This document shows, in pieces, positions 36,659-46,196 of a DNA stretch of 63,300 bases; position 1 is the first letter of the stretch, and each line of letters begins with the position of its first letter. Origin of the DNA: an uncultured Bacteroides sp. (lineage in GTDB: Bacteria; Bacteroidota; Bacteroidia; Bacteroidales; Bacteroidaceae). The stretch lies in the NCBI GenBank assembly GCA_949285075.1, contig CASDXF010000014.1, positions 1-63,300 of the forward strand, given 5' to 3'. The translations under genes and the position numbers were made by a program. Under the pieces are notes generated by a model. The model did not search any database, had not been told where the DNA came from, and worked only from the letters and a program-made list of their open reading frames with translations.

Positions 36659-38797
36659 TCATAAAACGTTCATTTCCCGAATCAAGTCGGAGGCTTTCCC
36701 GTACTTCTCTATAATGAACAGGACGTAGCGGATGTCCACGCCTACGCAGCGCTGCAAGGCGGGCTCGTACATGACGTCGCCGCTCATCGCCTCCCAGTTG
36801 CCGTCGAAGGCCAAGCCGAGCAGCTCTCCCTTAGCGTTGAACATGGCGCTGCCGGAATTGCCGCCCGTAATGTCGTTGTCGGAAATGAAGCAGACGTTCA
36901 TCCCTCCTTCGTCATTGGCGTATCGCCCGAAGTCTCCGGAAGCGAGCAGGGAGAGCAGCCCGGGCTGCACCGTAAAGTCCGCCTCGCCCGTATGCTTCCG
37001 CGCCTTCTCGATAATCCCCTTCACCGTCGTCCGGTAGTCGTAGTCCGCCCCGTCGAAAGGCGTGTATCCCCTTACCGTGCCGAAGCTGAGCCTCATTGTC
37101 GAGTTGGCGTCCGGATAGAAGCCCCGGTCGGCGTTCATGCGGCGCATGGCGGCGTTGAACAGGCGTTCGTCACGCGCTATCCGTTCGGATGCGCCCGCCA
37201 CGCTCTGGCTCATCTCGTAATACTTCACGATGAGGTCGAGTCCGAGCGCCACGGCGGGGTCGCTCATGACATGGAAAGCGGTGTCCCGCACCAAGAAGCG
37301 CTCCAGTCCCTCGGCGGAGGTGAGTTTCGAGGCGGCGTAAAGCCCCTCCACGTAGGCCCGCTCGTCGCCGCCGTATAGCGTGTCTATCTGCCGGTACGTA
37401 TCGGGAAGGTAGGCCTCGTCCACCTTCGAGCGATATGCTTTCAGCATCGCCGCGAACACCTCCTTGTCGATGCCGAAGTCAAGGTTGGCATACTGCTCTC
37501 TCAGGTCGTCGGCCCGGCTCTCCACCAACTCCTTCCCCGCCCCGAAGTCGAAGTTCAGCACGTTGATGGCCAGTTGGACCAGCTCCGGCCCGTTGAGGAA
37601 CGCCTCCGCGAAGTAAGCCATCGCGCGGTTGGCCTGCCGCCGTTGCCCGTACCCCAGTTCCAGCGAGGAGAACAGGTGGAGCAGGCGTTCCCGCTCGTCC
37701 GGACGGGAATAAATCCATTGGCGAAGCGCGGACTCGGCCGCCCGCTTCCGTTCCAGCACCTTTAGTCGGCGAATCGCCCGGTTCACGCCCAAGCTGTTTT
37801 TCCAGTAATTGGAGCTCTTATCGTATTTCGAGGCGTACTTAATCCGTATGTCCGGACGGCTGTCCATTTCCCGTTTCCAGATAGCCTGCTTCACGCCCCG
37901 CACGTCAATCATCGCCTGATTCGCGCCGTTCATCATCTCCTCTATGCCGTAAGAGGAAAGGTAGCGTTCCGTCACGCCCGGATAGCCGAGTGTCATGCAG
38001 AAAGAGCCTTCCCGATAGCCGTCTATGGAGACTGGGGCCACGTAGCGGGGCCGGTAGGGCACATTGTCGGGGGAGTAATCGGCCGGAGCGTTGTCCTTGT
38101 CCGAGTAAATCCGGAAGACGCTGAAGTCTCCCGTGTGCCGGGGCCACGTCCAGTTGTCCGTCTCTCCTCCGAACTTACCCACCGAGGAAGGCGGGGCGAA
38201 CACCAAGCGCACGTCGTTGAAGTCCCGGTAGACAGACAGGCGGAACTCGTTGCCCGCGTAGTAAGCGTCTACCACTCCGAACAGCGTGGAGTCCGCGGCC
38301 GACACCTCGTCGGCCACGGCGTTCGCCACCGAGTCGATGACGATTTGCCGCTCCGCTTCCGTCTTCGTCCCTCGGGCGGCGGAGAGCACCCGTTCCGTCA
38401 CGTCTTCCGTACGAATCAGAAAGCGGACGAAAAGTCCCGGGCAGGGAAGCTCTTCCTCATGCGCGCCTGCGGAAAACCCGTCCGTCAGGTAGTCGTGCTC
38501 TACCGTGGAATGTTCTTGAATGCTGCCGAATCCGCAATGGTGATTGGTCAGTACCAGTCCTTCCTCGGAAACGACCACTCCGGAACAGAAGCCCCCGAAA
38601 CTGACGACGGCATCCGACAGCGAGGGCCTTTTCGGGTCGTAGATTTTCCTTACGGGCATCTTCAGCCCCAGTTCCTTCATCGCTCTTTTCGCCGCCTTAT
38701 TCTTGTTCAGGTCGCCGAGCGGCCACATGCCCTCGTCGGCCGTAGCGAGCTGAAAGCAGGCTAGGGCCACTACGAGTAGCCAAAGTTTTCGTCCCAT
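36659..38797 (-). CDS. S46-family dipeptidyl peptidase, DPP7-type
   Basis: 712 residues. Signal peptide 1-20. A chymotrypsin-fold enzyme that removes dipeptides from peptide N-termini in the periplasm. Catalytic His in TNHHCG (86/87), Asp in RHTGDFSVF, Ser in GGNSGS (Ser648). Eighteen residues after the serine, AFDGNW carries Gly where DPP11-type enzymes have Arg, pointing to DPP7-like preference for hydrophobic P1 rather than Asp/Glu. Family numbering is from memory. It starts 17 bp after the flippase gene. Confidence 0.92.
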   Translation of the reverse strand: MGRKLWLLVVALACFQLATADEGMWPLGDLNKNKAAKRAMKELGLKMPVRKIYDPKRPSLSDAVVSFGGFCSGVVVSEEGLVLTNHHCGFGSIQEHSTVEHDYLTDGFSAGAHEEELPCPGLFVRFLIRTEDVTERVLSAARGTKTEAERQIVIDSVANAVADEVSAADSTLFGVVDAYYAGNEFRLSVYRDFNDVRLVFAPPSSVGKFGGETDNWTWPRHTGDFSVFRIYSDKDNAPADYSPDNVPYRPRYVAPVSIDGYREGSFCMTLGYPGVTERYLSSYGIEEMMNGANQAMIDVRGVKQAIWKREMDSRPDIRIKYASKYDKSSNYWKNSLGVNRAIRRLKVLERKRAAESALRQWIYSRPDERERLLHLFSSLELGYGQRRQANRAMAYFAEAFLNGPELVQLAINVLNFDFGAGKELVESRADDLREQYANLDFGIDKEVFAAMLKAYRSKVDEAYLPDTYRQIDTLYGGDERAYVEGLYAASKLTSAEGLERFLVRDTAFHVMSDPAVALGLDLIVKYYEMSQSVAGASERIARDERLFNAAMRRMNADRGFYPDANSTMRLSFGTVRGYTPFDGADYDYRTTVKGIIEKARKHTGEADFTVQPGLLSLLASGDFGRYANDEGGMNVCFISDNDITGGNSGSAMFNAKGELLGLAFDGNWEAMSGDVMYEPALQRCVGVDIRYVLFIIEKYGKASDLIREMNVL

Positions 38798-38814
38798 AGT
38801 CTTTGTCTGTATCG

Positions 38815-40260
38815 TTATCTCTTTCTAATGAATCGGTTAATCACGGGAATCTGGCTCAACGGCAGGTCTTTCTTTACTACGTAGGCCACGAACAGCAGCA
38901 GCAGTAAGGTGCGGAACGCCAACCGGAGCGGCAAGTTGGGGATGGACACCCACTGGCCCAACGCGTAGAGCGCGGCGGCCAATAGGACGTACACCGCGAT
39001 GCCCCGCAAGTCGTAGGCGATAGGGTACTTCCGCTGACCCACGAAATAAGACAGGAGCATGGCCACCCCGTAGCCGGCGAAGCCTCCCCAAGCGCAGGCC
39101 ATATAGCCGTACTCGGGCACGAAGACGAGGTTGACGGCGAGCAGCACGGCGCAGCCCGCGAAGGAGAAGTAGGCTCCCCACTTCGTCTCGTCAATCAGCT
39201 TGTACCAGAACGAGAGGTTGAAGAAAACGCCCATGAAGATTTCGGCCGTCATGACGATGGGAACCACCTTCAGCCCGGGCCAGTAGTCCGGCTTCAGGAT
39301 GTACTTCAGCACGTCGAGATAGAACACGACAGCCAGAAAAGCCAACAGCGTGAAAATAATGAAGAACTTCATGGCCCGGGCGTACATCGTCTTGTTGTCC
39401 TTGTTCCGGCTTTCGCCGAAGACGAAAGGCTCGTAGGCGTAGCGGAAGGCCTGCGTGAGCATCGCCATAATCATGGCAATCTTGCTGCACGCCCCGTAGA
39501 TGGCCAGTTGGGTAGCGGCTCCCGCCTTGTCGGGATAGACGTGGCGGAACAGTATCTTGTCGGCCACTTGGTTCAGGATGCCCGCCACGCCCAGTATCAT
39601 GATGGGGTAGGCGTAGCGCAGCATCCGGCCCGCCAACGCCCGGTCGAACCCCGCCCCGAACTTCAGGTAGGGGATGAACAGCAGCATGATGGCCGACGTG
39701 CAAATCAGGTTGAAGAGGAAGGCGTAGAATACGTCGTCACCTCCCATAAGCAGATAGTAAATCAGGTTCAAGACGATGTTGAGCACGATGAAGAGCATCT
39801 TCAGGGCGACGAAGCGGAGGGGACGCTTCTTGTAGCGCAGGTAGGCGAAGGGGATGCACTGGAAAGCGTCCATCGCCACCACGAGCAGCATCGTGCCCAG
39901 ATACCACGGATGGTCGGCGTAGCCCAACAGGGAGGCTATGGGCCGGAGGAGAAGCAGGCAGCAGAGGGCGAAAAGCAGGGAGGTGCTCCCCACCATAATC
40001 AGTGCGGTGGAATATACTCGCTCCGGACGCTCGGTCGCCTTGTTCGCGAAGCGGAAAAAGGCCGTCTCCATGCCGTAGGTCAGAATCACCATCAGCAGAG
40101 CCGTCCAAGCGTACACTTCCGTCACGACGCCATATCCGCCGGAAGCGGCCGACATGGCCGAGGCGTAAAGCGGAACCAACAGGTAATTCAGAAAACGTCC
40201 GACGATACTGCTCACTCCGTATATCGCCGTATCTTTGGCCAATGATTTGAGCTTAGTCAT
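38815..40260 (-). CDS. Polysaccharide flippase (Wzx/MATE-like)
   Basis: 481 residues with about 14 hydrophobic spans. N-terminal KDTAIYGVSSIVGRFLNYLLVPLYA and YGVVTEVYAW are typical of the oligosaccharide-lipid flippase superfamily. It would move lipid-linked glycans across the inner membrane. No glycosyltransferases are adjacent, so it does not belong to a visible O-antigen or capsule locus; it may serve a housekeeping or glycoprotein pathway. Ten bases separate it from the esterase gene upstream. Confidence 0.88.
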   Translation of the reverse strand: MTKLKSLAKDTAIYGVSSIVGRFLNYLLVPLYASAMSAASGGYGVVTEVYAWTALLMVILTYGMETAFFRFANKATERPERVYSTALIMVGSTSLLFALCCLLLLRPIASLLGYADHPWYLGTMLLVVAMDAFQCIPFAYLRYKKRPLRFVALKMLFIVLNIVLNLIYYLLMGGDDVFYAFLFNLICTSAIMLLFIPYLKFGAGFDRALAGRMLRYAYPIMILGVAGILNQVADKILFRHVYPDKAGAATQLAIYGACSKIAMIMAMLTQAFRYAYEPFVFGESRNKDNKTMYARAMKFFIIFTLLAFLAVVFYLDVLKYILKPDYWPGLKVVPIVMTAEIFMGVFFNLSFWYKLIDETKWGAYFSFAGCAVLLAVNLVFVPEYGYMACAWGGFAGYGVAMLLSYFVGQRKYPIAYDLRGIAVYVLLAAALYALGQWVSIPNLPLRLAFRTLLLLLFVAYVVKKDLPLSQIPVINRFIRKR

Positions 40261-40270
40261 GCCGCGATAA

Positions 40271-40996
40271 TTACCGTTTCTTTTGGCTGAACAGCCATTC
40301 CATAAAGTCGGGATAATTGAAGGCCGGATACCAACTTTCGTGGCCGCATCCTGCGAACTCGATGTAGTTCACGTCGGCTCCGGCGGCTTTCAGCGCCTTG
40401 TAAGCTTCCCGCGAACCTTCAACAGAAACAGTCGGGTCATTATCTCCGTGGAAGATGCGGAACTTTACATCTCTGGCTTTCCATAGGTTTCGGACGTTCG
40501 CTCGTCCGCAAATGGGGACAGCCGCCGTAAACAGTTCGGGATAACGGCTGACCAGTTCGTACGTACCCATTCCGCCCATCGAAATGCCGATGATGTATAC
40601 CCGATGCCTATCCACTCCCGGCTTAACGAGATAGGACTCTATCAGTTCCTTCAGCATCTCTTGCATGCGGTCGTTTACCCACCGTTCGTCCGACGGACAT
40701 TGAGGGAACAGCACATAAGCCGGATACTTGTCTCGGTAGGCCGGATTCAGGAAGGCTTGACCGCAATGGGTCAGCTGCCGCTTATTGTCACTTCCGCGCT
40801 CGCCGATGCCATGAAGGAATATGACCAACGGCGCCTTTTTGTCTGCGCCTGTCACTTGCGGTTGTAGTCGTCGGTAGGGTAACGTATCTCTCTTTGCGGA
40901 GATAAAGCGGCACATTTCATACTGGTCGTCCACCGTCTGCGCATTCATGCACAGACTCACTCCCACGAAAAGGAGTGACCATATCCATCTTTTCAT
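40271..40996 (-). CDS. Secreted alpha/beta-hydrolase (esterase or peptidase-like)
   Basis: 241 residues from MKRWIWSLLF (an upstream ATG would add six charged residues). Signal peptide 1-19. Triad visible: Ser in GISMGGMG, Asp in HGDNDPTV, His in GCGHESW; oxyanion-type HGIGERG near residue 60. It fits the phospholipase/carboxylesterase or PHB-depolymerase-like group often labelled prolyl oligopeptidase. In PULs such enzymes remove acetyl or feruloyl groups, but none is adjacent here. Lies 26 bp after ruvB. Confidence 0.85.
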   Translation of the reverse strand: MKRWIWSLLFVGVSLCMNAQTVDDQYEMCRFISAKRDTLPYRRLQPQVTGADKKAPLVIFLHGIGERGSDNKRQLTHCGQAFLNPAYRDKYPAYVLFPQCPSDERWVNDRMQEMLKELIESYLVKPGVDRHRVYIIGISMGGMGTYELVSRYPELFTAAVPICGRANVRNLWKARDVKFRIFHGDNDPTVSVEGSREAYKALKAAGADVNYIEFAGCGHESWYPAFNYPDFMEWLFSQKKR

Positions 40997-41022
40997 CTCT
41001 TTTTTGTTCTTCAATCTATTCT

Positions 41023-42054
41023 TTAATCATCAAATAGTGTTTTTTGACTGCTATAAAGGCTCCTGCCCAGATGCTTATAGGCAAGCTCCGTCACCTCTCG
41101 TCCGCGAGGGGTTCGCTTTATGAAGCCTTCTTTTATCAGGAAAGGTTCGTAGACCTCCTCTATCGTTCCCGGGTCTTCTCCCAAAGCGGTGGCGATGGTG
41201 CTTAGTCCCACGGGTCCGCCCTTGAACTTGTCGATGATAGTACAGAGTATTTTGTTGTCTATCTCATCCAACCCGTAACGGTCGATATTCAGCGCCTCCA
41301 ACGCGAACCGGGCAATCTCCGTGTCGATAGAGCCGGAGCCCTTCACCTGAGCGAAGTCGCGCACCCGCCGCAGCAAGGCGTTGGCGATACGGGGCGTTCC
41401 CCGACTTCGGGAAGCGATTTCCGTTGCCGCCCTTGTAGAGCAAGGCACGTCTAATATGGATGCCGAACGACGGATAATTCCGCTCAGCACATCGTCGTCG
41501 TAGTATTCCAAGTGCAGATTGATTCCGAAACGGGCGCGGAGCGGAGCGGTCAGCAGTCCGCTTCGCGTAGTGGCTCCCACCAGTGTGAAAGGGGTCAGGT
41601 CAATCTGGATGCTCCGGGCCGAAGGGCCCTTGTCTATCATAATGTCGATGCGATAATCCTCCATAGCCGAGTAGAGATACTCCTCCACTACGGGCGATAG
41701 CCGATGAATCTCGTCTATGAACAGCACGTCGTTCGGCTCAAGGCTCGTCAGCACGCCGGCCAAGTCGCCCGGCTTGTCGAGTACGGGGCCCGAAGTCACC
41801 TTAAAGCCCACTCCCAGTTCGTTGGCGATGATGTTGGAAAGCGTGGTCTTCCCCAATCCGGGAGGACCGTGAAGCAGCACGTGGTCTAACGCCTCCCCGC
41901 GCAACCGGGCCGCCTTAACGAATATGCGCAGGTTGTCCACCACCTTATCCTGCCCGCTGAAGTCCTCGAAGCTCAGCGGGCGGAGCGCGTTTTCGAAGTC
42001 ACGTTCCCGTGCGGTCAGTTGGTGGTCGTGTATGTTAAACTTATCTTGTTCCAT
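41023..42054 (-). CDS. ruvB: Holliday junction branch-migration helicase RuvB
   Basis: 343 residues from the ATG at 42054; the in-frame TTG two codons earlier is less likely. AAA+ motor that drives RuvA-bound junctions. Walker A GPPGLGKT at about 63-70, Walker [10 protein letters not shown] near 111-119, sensor 1 GATTR, arginine finger region [12 protein letters not shown], and a C-terminal winged helix ([29 protein letters not shown]). ruvA and ruvC are not adjacent. TATCTTTG on this strand at 42080-42087 may be the -7 element. Confidence 0.97.
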   Translation of the reverse strand: MEQDKFNIHDHQLTARERDFENALRPLSFEDFSGQDKVVDNLRIFVKAARLRGEALDHVLLHGPPGLGKTTLSNIIANELGVGFKVTSGPVLDKPGDLAGVLTSLEPNDVLFIDEIHRLSPVVEEYLYSAMEDYRIDIMIDKGPSARSIQIDLTPFTLVGATTRSGLLTAPLRARFGINLHLEYYDDDVLSGIIRRSASILDVPCSTRAATEIASRSRGTPRIANALLRRVRDFAQVKGSGSIDTEIARFALEALNIDRYGLDEIDNKILCTIIDKFKGGPVGLSTIATALGEDPGTIEEVYEPFLIKEGFIKRTPRGREVTELAYKHLGRSLYSSQKTLFDD

Positions 42055-42134
42055 TGTCAATCTCTGTCAATACGGCTGACAAAGATAGGCATTTACATCC
42101 ATTTTCGATACGGCAAGTTCAAATAAAAACGCCC

Positions 42135-43670
42135 TTAACGGCAACGATAGAGCTTATTCAAGTCATAGATGTCGACTTCACGTCCGTTCCTTATCGAGTC
42201 GAGTAGGCCTCCGGCGTTGGGTACGGTGAGATGGCGTATCTCGCCGACCGTAACGGGGGAAGCGTTTCCTTCACAGACCGCTACGTCGAACATCTTTACC
42301 GAGGTTGTCGGAACCATCAGGCTGAACCGTTTCACGCCGTCGCCAACAAACTCCCACACGGCCGCCCGGGTAGTCTCGTCAATGAAGTGAATGAGGAGCT
42401 TATCGTACACGCTTCCCTCCAGTTCGACAAGGTAGTCTGTCGGAGAGAGTTTCTCACACTTCCTCAGCGGATAGAAATAGTTCCGTTGCCCGCACTGCAT
42501 CAGCAGCGAGTAGGTGAGTCTGAACTTGGGCAGCAAGTCATACCGGGACGAGCTCAGTACGCAAGGTCTTTCACACCAATAGCGCAGGGGAAGCCAGTCG
42601 TTTGGCAGGTCAAGCAAGTCAACCTTGTTCGTAAGCGGCCAACCCATTCTTTGCCTCTCTGCCAACCATCTGTCTAAATCGCGGCGAATATCCTTTCCGC
42701 CAAAGTATGAGTCCCAAAAGAAGTAACGGTAACGGGATGAGTCGCTGTCCCTGTCCATATAGAGAGTCACAAAGGTAGAGTCGCCGTTCCTCTCGACATA
42801 GCGTGAGATTTGCTCGCCTTCCAATCCGCAGTCGCACCGGACGCTGTCTTTCCGTCCTTTATTGGAAGCCGCCTTCTTGCCATATAACAAAGACTTGACA
42901 TCCACGTCGTCGAAACGCGGCCCATCAAAGTTCGTCCGATAGGGATGGTCGCAGACTATCAGGTCGAACCGCTTGACCGAGCTTACGGGAATCATCAGCT
43001 CATAGCGGCTGCCGCTCACGCCAAGATATTCCCATACGGCCTCTCCGGTACGCTTATTCATAATGTGGATATACAAGTCGCTGTAATCGTCTTCGGCTAG
43101 CTCGAAGTGGTAAAGCCTTGAAGAGAGCTTCTCGCCGCTCTTTAATGGAAAGTACTGGAAGTCGTGATGTCGGAGCAGCAGCGAGTCCGTCAGCCGATGA
43201 ACGGGCACGTCGGTGTCGTGAGAAGAGTACACGTACGGCCTGCCGTCAAGGTAATGCAGTGGAATCCAGTCTGTCGGCAGGCTGAACAGGTCTACCTTCC
43301 GCAAGGGAGGCATTCCTTCTATTTCCCGCCACCTCATCCACGTTTTCATCTGTTCTGCCACCTTTTCATCAAAGCGTTCCGTCCATGAAGCGGGCTGATA
43401 ATAAGGCGACTCCTTGTCGGTCTCTAAATAAATAATGGCTTTGCGTACGAGCTTTCCCTTTTCCTTTTCGAACTCCTGAGTGAAGAAAAGCGTATCGTGC
43501 TCTATGAATCGGCCTTCGATTAGGAGGCCGAACTTATCGTTCAGCACGGTATCCCTCCACTCCGTCAGGGGCGTATACTCCTTTTTAGAGGCTTCTCCGC
43601 AACCGTTCAGAAGAAGCGCGGAGACCGCGCAGACTACGGCGCAGAGAGTCGAGAATGGTTTTCGTATCAT
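42135..43670 (-). CDS. Lipoprotein with an internal domain duplication, unknown
   Basis: 511 residues from ATG 43670 (a TTG three codons earlier is in frame). Lipobox LLNGC. Two copies of a module of about 130 residues: KVDLFSLPTDWIPLHY...SLLLRHHDFQYFPLKSGEKLS...AVWEYLG...MIPVSSVKRFDLIVCD (about 115-250) and KVDLLDLPNDWLPLRY...SLLMQCGQRNYFYPLRKCEKLS...AVWEFVG...MVPTTSVKMFDVAVCE (about 340-470). No enzyme motif; not recognised. Has its own promoter at 43699-43730. Confidence 0.75.
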   Translation of the reverse strand: MIRKPFSTLCAVVCAVSALLLNGCGEASKKEYTPLTEWRDTVLNDKFGLLIEGRFIEHDTLFFTQEFEKEKGKLVRKAIIYLETDKESPYYQPASWTERFDEKVAEQMKTWMRWREIEGMPPLRKVDLFSLPTDWIPLHYLDGRPYVYSSHDTDVPVHRLTDSLLLRHHDFQYFPLKSGEKLSSRLYHFELAEDDYSDLYIHIMNKRTGEAVWEYLGVSGSRYELMIPVSSVKRFDLIVCDHPYRTNFDGPRFDDVDVKSLLYGKKAASNKGRKDSVRCDCGLEGEQISRYVERNGDSTFVTLYMDRDSDSSRYRYFFWDSYFGGKDIRRDLDRWLAERQRMGWPLTNKVDLLDLPNDWLPLRYWCERPCVLSSSRYDLLPKFRLTYSLLMQCGQRNYFYPLRKCEKLSPTDYLVELEGSVYDKLLIHFIDETTRAAVWEFVGDGVKRFSLMVPTTSVKMFDVAVCEGNASPVTVGEIRHLTVPNAGGLLDSIRNGREVDIYDLNKLYRCR

Positions 43671-43698
43671 GACTTTCAAGCGTTAACGGTACTATTCG

Positions 43699-43730
43699 CA
43701 AATGTAGTGAATAGGCCTGATATTCACAAG
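43699..43730 (-). promoter_or_regulatory. Promoter for the duplicated-domain lipoprotein
   Basis: On the minus strand: TTG at 43729-43727, 20 bp spacer, TACATTTG at 43706-43699. The start codon lies 29 bp downstream. Confidence 0.65.
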
Positions 43731-43764
43731 CGAAGGGCGATAAATGATTCGGACGGAATAAACA

Positions 43765-43799
43765 GACGGGACTGCCCCAACCTGTGGGGCGGTCCCGTC
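43765..43799 (-). terminator. Terminator of the calpain-like gene
   Basis: GACGGGACTGCCCCA (43765-43779) pairs with TGGGGCGGTCCCGTC (43785-43799) with one G-T pair; on the minus strand TGTTTATT follows. Confidence 0.75.
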
Positions 43800-43846
43800 A
43801 ATAAGAATGAGCGCCGGACTTTGGTCCGCCAAGCGTCCGTCTATCT

Positions 43847-45892
43847 TTATTGCCCAGACCGCAGCAGATGCTCGGCCACGCGCATGGGTTGCGGAGCGAA
43901 TGTAGGCGGTATGTAAGGCTTGAACTGTCCGTTGCCGTATTCCGCCGCCTTGCCCGGATTGATGATGCGTAGGTCGATGGTAGGAATCATCTCGCCGTTG
44001 AACACGTTCAGCACGCCGTCGAGCTTTCCGTCGGCATTACTGCAGAAGCCCCACGGGTTGCGCATGGCGAACTGGGCGGAGCTGTTGGCCGTCCACATCA
44101 GCGTCCAAGCGTGGCCCGTAACGGTGCTTCCGCTACCGTCGGGAGCGTATATGTCCGCACGGTTGAAGCCGCCGACCATAATCTTACCTTGCGCCAGAGA
44201 GACCTGTACCGCCCGGGTGAGGTCGGACGTGCCCAACTTGCCCGGAGCGAAAGCGAAGCTGTCGCCATCGCCGGTAAAGAGCGGAGCCACGTGCTCGCTG
44301 CCGATGCCGTTCACATTCTCGTTCACCTTATAAAGCCGCTGCCATTTCATCATGGCCTTCTCCAGTACGGTAGACCACGTGGCCTTGCCGTCTTTGCCCG
44401 TGCAACAGGGCATGTTTCCGCCGCTGTCGGCGAAGAACTTGTTGCTGACGCGTACCTGTACCGGATTTCCTTGCGGGTCGAACATGTCCACCGTATAGGT
44501 GTTGTCGCCGTTATCGGTAATCAGACTCCTTATAAAGTCTGGATAGATATAGGCCATGGAGCCGAAGATGGCCAACGCGCAGCAGTTGCCAATGGCGTGC
44601 TGGTTGACATCGGCCGGAAGCGGGTCGCCGAACGGGTAGAGCGTCACGGGGAATTCCTTCAGCTCCCAATCCTGATTGTATAGCTTCACGTCCGGTTCGT
44701 TGTTGGGGTCGAGCAGCCACGCCCGGTCCTCGTCCGTCGTCACGTGGCGGCCATTAAAGTGGCTACCCATCGGTGTCTCGCTACTGGTGGACCATCCGTC
44801 GGCGAACGCCATCAGGTCGTCGATGTTGAACGAATCCTGCAAGGTCCACTCTCCTATCTGCGTCAGCGTTCCGCCTCCGTTCGCCTTTATTTCCAGTTTG
44901 TAGTATTTGTAGGCCGTCTCGTTCTCCAACAGGTAGGGTTTCTCCTCAAGCCTGCCGTTGAAGTTCACTCCCGACTGGCTGTCGAGCTGCGTCCACTCGG
45001 CGTTGTCGTTCGACCCGTAGAGAATCCACGCCGAGGGCGCGTTGTCCGGGGCGACGTTGGCCGAAGTCAACGAGTAGTAATTGGCGACGACGCTCTCCGT
45101 GCCTTCCCACAGCAGGTAGAACTCCGTGTGCGAGGTAGAGAAGGCGGTATTGGCGTCTCCGTCGGCCACGTTGCCCACGCTCTCTCCTTCCTGATAATCG
45201 GAATACTGCGCCGTCAAGGTTCCGCCCGTGGGCATGTTGTCGTTCGTCTCGTCAAGGACGGCCGAGTGCGGCTCGTCGGGCGTGAGTGAAACCTCTTTCC
45301 ACCCCATCGTCCACTCGGCTATCTGCGTCGATGGCGCTCCGGCGTTCCCCGTCACCTCTAACCTGTAGTAACGGTACTCCGTCTCGTTGGCGAAAAGGTA
45401 TTCGTTCTGCTTGTACCGGCTCTCGAAGGTCTGCCCGTTCTGGCTGTCAAGCTGCGTCCACGACACGTTGTCGTTTGAGCCGGACAGCGTCCACGAGCGA
45501 GGGTCCTCGTCCGAAGGGCCGTTACCTACCCGGAGGGTGTAATAGTTGACGGCGACGTTCTTGTCCGCCGCGTAAATTACGTAGAAACTACTCCGGGAAA
45601 CTTGATAGCAAGAATTCACGTTGCTATCCACAATCTTGATGATGTCTGTATTGGAGGTGGTTCCGCCATACTGCGAGATGATTGTGCCCGCCGAGGGCAT
45701 GTTGGCGTTGCCGCTGCCAATCCTTACCTCGGTAGCCGACGAGCTTCCGTCCCCGTTACCTTCGTCTTCGTCCTCGGAACAGGCTCCGAACATCACCGCG
45801 GCGCAGAAGAAGAGCGCCGCCACTCCAACCGGCTTCCACCGACTATAGGACACGCCTGCTGAGGCGTGTTCCTTTTCCATGTTCATTTTCAT
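43847..45892 (-). CDS. Calpain-like cysteine protease lipoprotein with two discoidin-like domains
   Basis: 681 residues from MKMNMEKEHA at 45892. Lipobox FGAC, then a Ser/Asp/Glu-rich linker. Two F5/8-C-like domains (about 55-200 and 205-360) each carry WT(Q)LDSQ(N/S)G, ENETEYRYYRLE or ENETAYKYYKLE, and an IAEW or IGEW end. The C-terminal 300 residues show a peptidase C2-like triad: Cys in GNCCALAIFGS (C437/C438), His in GHAWTLM, Asn in RNPWG. Probably a surface-anchored, glycan-targeted protease; target unknown. Transcribed alone. Confidence 0.8.
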   Translation of the reverse strand: MKMNMEKEHASAGVSYSRWKPVGVAALFFCAAVMFGACSEDEDEGNGDGSSSATEVRIGSGNANMPSAGTIISQYGGTTSNTDIIKIVDSNVNSCYQVSRSSFYVIYAADKNVAVNYYTLRVGNGPSDEDPRSWTLSGSNDNVSWTQLDSQNGQTFESRYKQNEYLFANETEYRYYRLEVTGNAGAPSTQIAEWTMGWKEVSLTPDEPHSAVLDETNDNMPTGGTLTAQYSDYQEGESVGNVADGDANTAFSTSHTEFYLLWEGTESVVANYYSLTSANVAPDNAPSAWILYGSNDNAEWTQLDSQSGVNFNGRLEEKPYLLENETAYKYYKLEIKANGGGTLTQIGEWTLQDSFNIDDLMAFADGWSTSSETPMGSHFNGRHVTTDEDRAWLLDPNNEPDVKLYNQDWELKEFPVTLYPFGDPLPADVNQHAIGNCCALAIFGSMAYIYPDFIRSLITDNGDNTYTVDMFDPQGNPVQVRVSNKFFADSGGNMPCCTGKDGKATWSTVLEKAMMKWQRLYKVNENVNGIGSEHVAPLFTGDGDSFAFAPGKLGTSDLTRAVQVSLAQGKIMVGGFNRADIYAPDGSGSTVTGHAWTLMWTANSSAQFAMRNPWGFCSNADGKLDGVLNVFNGEMIPTIDLRIINPGKAAEYGNGQFKPYIPPTFAPQPMRVAEHLLRSGQ

Positions 45893-46196
45893 GATAGATA
45901 CGTTTAAAAAATAAGAATTCGGACGCAAGTTATAAAAATATATGATACGTCAAACAACCTTGTACAAGAATTTGCGGGCACGTCCGTCCGGTTTTCATTC
46001 TCTTTGTGGTTAAATGGTTGATACCCTTACGCTTATTTCTATCGCCTAATCTATGGCGAGGCGCCGCTCTATTTCTCGCGAGCCGCAGGGCTGTTTCTCG
46101 TGAGCCGTAGGGCTGTTTCTCACGAGCCGTGGGGCTACCTGTCAGACAGCGAGATAGGATATTGTGAATTAGGTAGTTATTTTTCATTCTCATTTT
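45893..46196. other. Intergenic region with array F
   Basis: 304 bp between two leftward genes. It holds the 22-bp array F and short AT-rich TTTCATTCTC words next to the ZnuA-like stop. No gene. Confidence 0.6.
46070..46135 (-). repeat. 22-bp palindromic array F
   Basis: Three perfect-period units read on the minus strand, at 46135-46114, 46113-46092 and 46091-46070, differing only in CGGCTC(G/A)(T/C)GAG and the CCC(C/T)(A/G)C positions. Confidence 0.85.
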
